Positions 24,487-26,822 of a DNA stretch of 26,822 nt are shown one piece after another. The position numbers were made by a program, and so were the translations under genes. Origin of the DNA: Limisphaerales bacterium (GTDB taxonomy: Bacteria; Verrucomicrobiota; Verrucomicrobiia; Limisphaerales; UBA11358); assembly GCA_027451565.1 (NCBI GenBank), contig DAIDJC010000014.1, positions 1-26,822 on the forward strand. Direction: 5' to 3'. Each line of letters starts with the position of its first letter. Position 1 is the stretch's first letter. The notes below the pieces were generated by a model, which worked only from the letters and a program-made list of their open reading frames with translations, ran no database searches and was not told the origin of the DNA.

Positions 24487-26739
24487 GTGAATACCTTTCT
24501 GAAGCTATTGACCTGTTTTGCCATGGGCCTGACAGGGGCCGCGTGGGGGAGCCCGCCCCAGTCTGCTGCCCGTGTTTTGACCAATGCCTCCGCAGTCCTT
24601 GCCTTGTCCGGCGAACAAGCCTCACTTGGAATCAAAGTGGATATTCAAGGCATCGTCACTGCGGCTGAACCCGATTGGGGCGGCCGGTTTTTCATTCAGG
24701 ATTCCAGCGGCGGCGTCTTTGTGGAAAACATCAGCAGCCGACAACCCGCCCCCGGTGATGTCCTGCGACTCTCCGGGGTTAGTTTCCCGGGCGGATACGC
24801 TCCAACTATCACCAGGCCAACATGGGTTAAAATCGGCAAAGCTTCTCTGCCAATTCCAAAAATCGTGGCCATGGATGACTTGATGTCTGGAGCCGAGGAT
24901 GGACAGCGCATCCAATTTTCTGGCATTGTGCGACAGGCTGAGCAAAAGGGGAATCTGCTCCATTTCCAGGTGGCCTCCGGGGGATGCCGGGTAACAGTTT
25001 ACACACCCATGCTGTCAGGCATCACCCCCGGCAAAATGGTGGGCGCCCTCGTAACCGTGACAGGCACGCCGGCGACAACTTTTAATGCCACCTTGAGGCA
25101 CTTGGTGTCGGTGGACGTTTATTCGCCGGTCCAGAGCGATTTTTCAATCGTTAAACTGGCTGCCATAAATCCCTTTCAGGAACCATTGACGCCCATCAAC
25201 AAAATCGCCCAATATCGGGCAGGCCGTTCAGTTGCGGACAGGGTTCATATCAAGGGGGTCCTGACCTTCCAAAGAAATGGCGAGGACCTTTTCATCCGGG
25301 ATAGCACGGGTGGTTTGCAAGTGAAAAGCACCCAGCTTTTGAAATTGTCCAAGGGTGACATGGTTGAGGCTGTCGGCTTTCCAGAGTTTGACAATTTTTT
25401 GCCAATCCTGAACGACTCGGTTTTTCAAAAAACGGAGGGACCCCGTGTGAACATTGTTCCCGACCAGCCACCCATTGATGAATTCCTCCAGGGACTGCAC
25501 CATTCGGACCTGGTCACCGTCTCGGGCAGCCTTCTGGACCACCTTGAAGAAAGAAGCACCTCACCTGATGGCAGTCCTGAGGTTAAAACCATTCTGGAAC
25601 TTCAATCCAGCAACCTTGTGTTCACCGCCGTTGCTCAGACGCCAGCCCCCGATCAGCCTCTCGAATTAATACCCATTGGCAGTCTGGTTCAGGTGAGTGG
25701 GATTTGCTTTTTGCAAAGCTCTTCTGACGGGCGTATTCAATCCGTGCAAATCCTTGTTCCCAATACTTTCAGTGTAAAAGTGCTAAAAAAACCCAGTTGG
25801 CTCACTCCCCGGCGCCTATTTGCCTCCCTGGTCATTGCTTTTGTCGTGATCCTTGTTGGAATGAGTTGGACCATCATGGTCACCAAAAGAAATTCCGCCT
25901 TGAAAAGCCTGATCCACGAGAGAGAACTGGACCGGGCAGAATTGCAAAGGGCGCATGACACATTGGAGTGGAGGGTCAAGGAACGAACTGAACAATTAAA
26001 ATTTGAGGTTACCTCCAGGAAGGAAGCCGAAGTCCGATTCCGGGCCACGTTGGCGGAACGCACCCGCCTGGCAAGGGAACTTCATGACACAATTGAGCAA
26101 ACCATGACCGGCATCACCCTGCAACTCAACACCATCAAAAAGCTATTTGAGCAGAGTCCCCAAACGGCAACCCATCATTTGGGACTGATCCGAAACATGG
26201 TGCGAAGAAGCCGTGTGGATTTGCGCCGGTCCATTTGGGATCTACGCAACAGGGAATTGGAGCAATTTGACCTTTGCAAGGCGCTTACCATGGGGGCAAA
26301 GGAAATTGCGGACCACGCCGGGATAATCGTCGAAATGGGGACCCAGGGAAATTCCCAACCTCTGCCGGACATCATTGAGGACACCCTGCTGCGGATTGCC
26401 CAGGAGGCCGTCACCAACTCGGTGAAACATGCCGGGGCGAAATCCGTTAAAATCAGCCTCCATTTTGGCAGCAGGAATGTCACCTTGGAGATATTCGACG
26501 ATGGTATCGGCTTCACACCTCAAAATTGCCTGGGACCCAATGACGGTCATTTCGGCATCCTTGGAATGAAGGAGCGTGCCAAGAGGTTTGACGGGCAAAT
26601 TGAAATTATCAGCCAGCCCGGCAAAGGAACCATGGTCCGCGTCGAACTGCCCATAACCCAAACCAAACTGATCAACCCCACCTGTGAATCAGATCATCAA
26701 ATCATCAGCGACCCCGATCCGCATCCTCATAGCGGATGA
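24487..26739 (+). CDS. Membrane sensor histidine kinase (HisKA_3, NarL/LuxR-partner type)
   Basis: The GTG at 24487 starts a signal peptide (MNTFLKLLTCFAMGLTGAAWG); an upstream GTG at 24424 is the alternative. The 750-residue product has a large extracytoplasmic part (about 25-440) made of OB-fold-like repeats (DIQGIVTAAEPDWGGRFFIQD, HIKGVLTFQRNGEDLFIRD and similar). A single membrane segment LFASLVIAFVVILVGMSWTI follows, then a coiled coil (AELQRAHDTLEWRVKERTEQ). The HisKA_3 phosphoacceptor is the His in RLARELHDTIEQTMTG (26083-26085), and the HATPase has EAVTNSVKHAG, FDDGIGF and HFGILGMKERA. It should detect an extracellular or periplasmic signal and phosphorylate the response regulator whose gene overlaps its 3' end. 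Diverging from the glucanase cluster, it is the likely regulator of that cluster. Confidence 0.9.
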   Translation: MNTFLKLLTCFAMGLTGAAWGSPPQSAARVLTNASAVLALSGEQASLGIKVDIQGIVTAAEPDWGGRFFIQDSSGGVFVENISSRQPAPGDVLRLSGVSFPGGYAPTITRPTWVKIGKASLPIPKIVAMDDLMSGAEDGQRIQFSGIVRQAEQKGNLLHFQVASGGCRVTVYTPMLSGITPGKMVGALVTVTGTPATTFNATLRHLVSVDVYSPVQSDFSIVKLAAINPFQEPLTPINKIAQYRAGRSVADRVHIKGVLTFQRNGEDLFIRDSTGGLQVKSTQLLKLSKGDMVEAVGFPEFDNFLPILNDSVFQKTEGPRVNIVPDQPPIDEFLQGLHHSDLVTVSGSLLDHLEERSTSPDGSPEVKTILELQSSNLVFTAVAQTPAPDQPLELIPIGSLVQVSGICFLQSSSDGRIQSVQILVPNTFSVKVLKKPSWLTPRRLFASLVIAFVVILVGMSWTIMVTKRNSALKSLIHERELDRAELQRAHDTLEWRVKERTEQLKFEVTSRKEAEVRFRATLAERTRLARELHDTIEQTMTGITLQLNTIKKLFEQSPQTATHHLGLIRNMVRRSRVDLRRSIWDLRNRELEQFDLCKALTMGAKEIADHAGIIVEMGTQGNSQPLPDIIEDTLLRIAQEAVTNSVKHAGAKSVKISLHFGSRNVTLEIFDDGIGFTPQNCLGPNDGHFGILGMKERAKRFDGQIEIISQPGKGTMVRVELPITQTKLINPTCESDHQIISDPDPHPHSG

Positions 26740-26822
26740 CCACTATGTGGTGCGCATTGGCTTGACAGCCATGGTCAACCTGGAGCCGGACATGAAAGTG
26801 GTTGCGGAGGCGACCGACGGCA
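26684..26822 (+). CDS. Response regulator, receiver domain (5' part only)
   Basis: A GTG at 26684 opens a frame that runs off the window end (46 codons). It encodes IRILIADDHYVVRIGLTAMV and LEPDMKVVAEATDG, the start of a receiver domain with the two adjacent Asp residues of the acidic pocket in IADDH; the phosphoacceptor Asp lies beyond the window. The wording is typical of NarL/FixJ regulators, whose usual partner is a HisKA_3 kinase such as the one just upstream. The frame overlaps the kinase gene by 56 bases, so translation is probably coupled. No ATG is available nearby, so the exact start is uncertain. The output domain is not visible. Confidence 0.85.
   Translation, partial: MNQIIKSSATPIRILIADDHYVVRIGLTAMVNLEPDMKVVAEATDG

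Overview
The window reads as a chromosomal segment of a Verrucomicrobiota bacterium, probably a Pedosphaera/Limisphaerales-like lineage. This is inferred from the gene content, not from a search. The main reasons are two pseudopilin-like proteins with the FTLxELLVV N-terminus and an H-x9-DG motif near the C-terminus, very large Asn/Ser/Thr/Gly-rich secreted proteins, a recurring C-terminal beta-sandwich-like module (YxVQ..TNL...W...FYR), and weak Shine-Dalgarno signals. No rRNA, tRNA, CRISPR array or intact mobile element was found.

Layout. Positions 1-4.3 kb hold the 3' end of a glycogen-debranching enzyme (+), convergent with a large secreted S53 (kumamolisin-type) peptidase (-). From 4.5 to 8.1 kb lies a housekeeping-like stretch. 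It has an MBL-fold hydrolase coupled by an ATGA overlap to a ComB-family phosphatase, then a hairpin-closed RNA-like element. A 32-residue, very basic protein gene follows on the minus strand, and diverging from it is a coupled pair: a stand-alone SecD P1-head-like protein and an M23 peptidase. From 8.1 to 12.6 kb there is a pseudopilin-like gene whose start codons sit in an 18-bp tandem duplication, a decayed ISL3-type transposase tail, and a 1031-residue secreted lectin/FG-GAP propeller protein. From 13.1 to 15.2 kb lies ilvB (-) with a complete attenuation leader: promoter, a Val-rich leader peptide and a terminator.

Positions 15.8-26.8 kb look like a polysaccharide-use locus. A secreted esterase (+) converges on a four-gene minus-strand cluster: a duplicated carbohydrate-binding-type protein, a pseudopilin-like protein, a GH5_9-like glucanase with a Tat-like signal, and a modular secreted GH5 enzyme. 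Diverging from the head of that cluster is a membrane sensor histidine kinase with a large extracytoplasmic part, overlapping a NarL/FixJ-type response regulator cut by the window end. The simplest model is a local two-component system controlling a beta-glucan-degrading cluster. Function and regulation here are inferred from domain recognition and gene order.

The least conventional items are the ilv attenuator, the 32-residue basic protein, the 6203-6316 RNA-like element, the orphan SecD-head protein, the pseudopilin inside the glucanase cluster and the C-terminal module shared by five secreted proteins. No clearly new multi-gene system was demonstrated.
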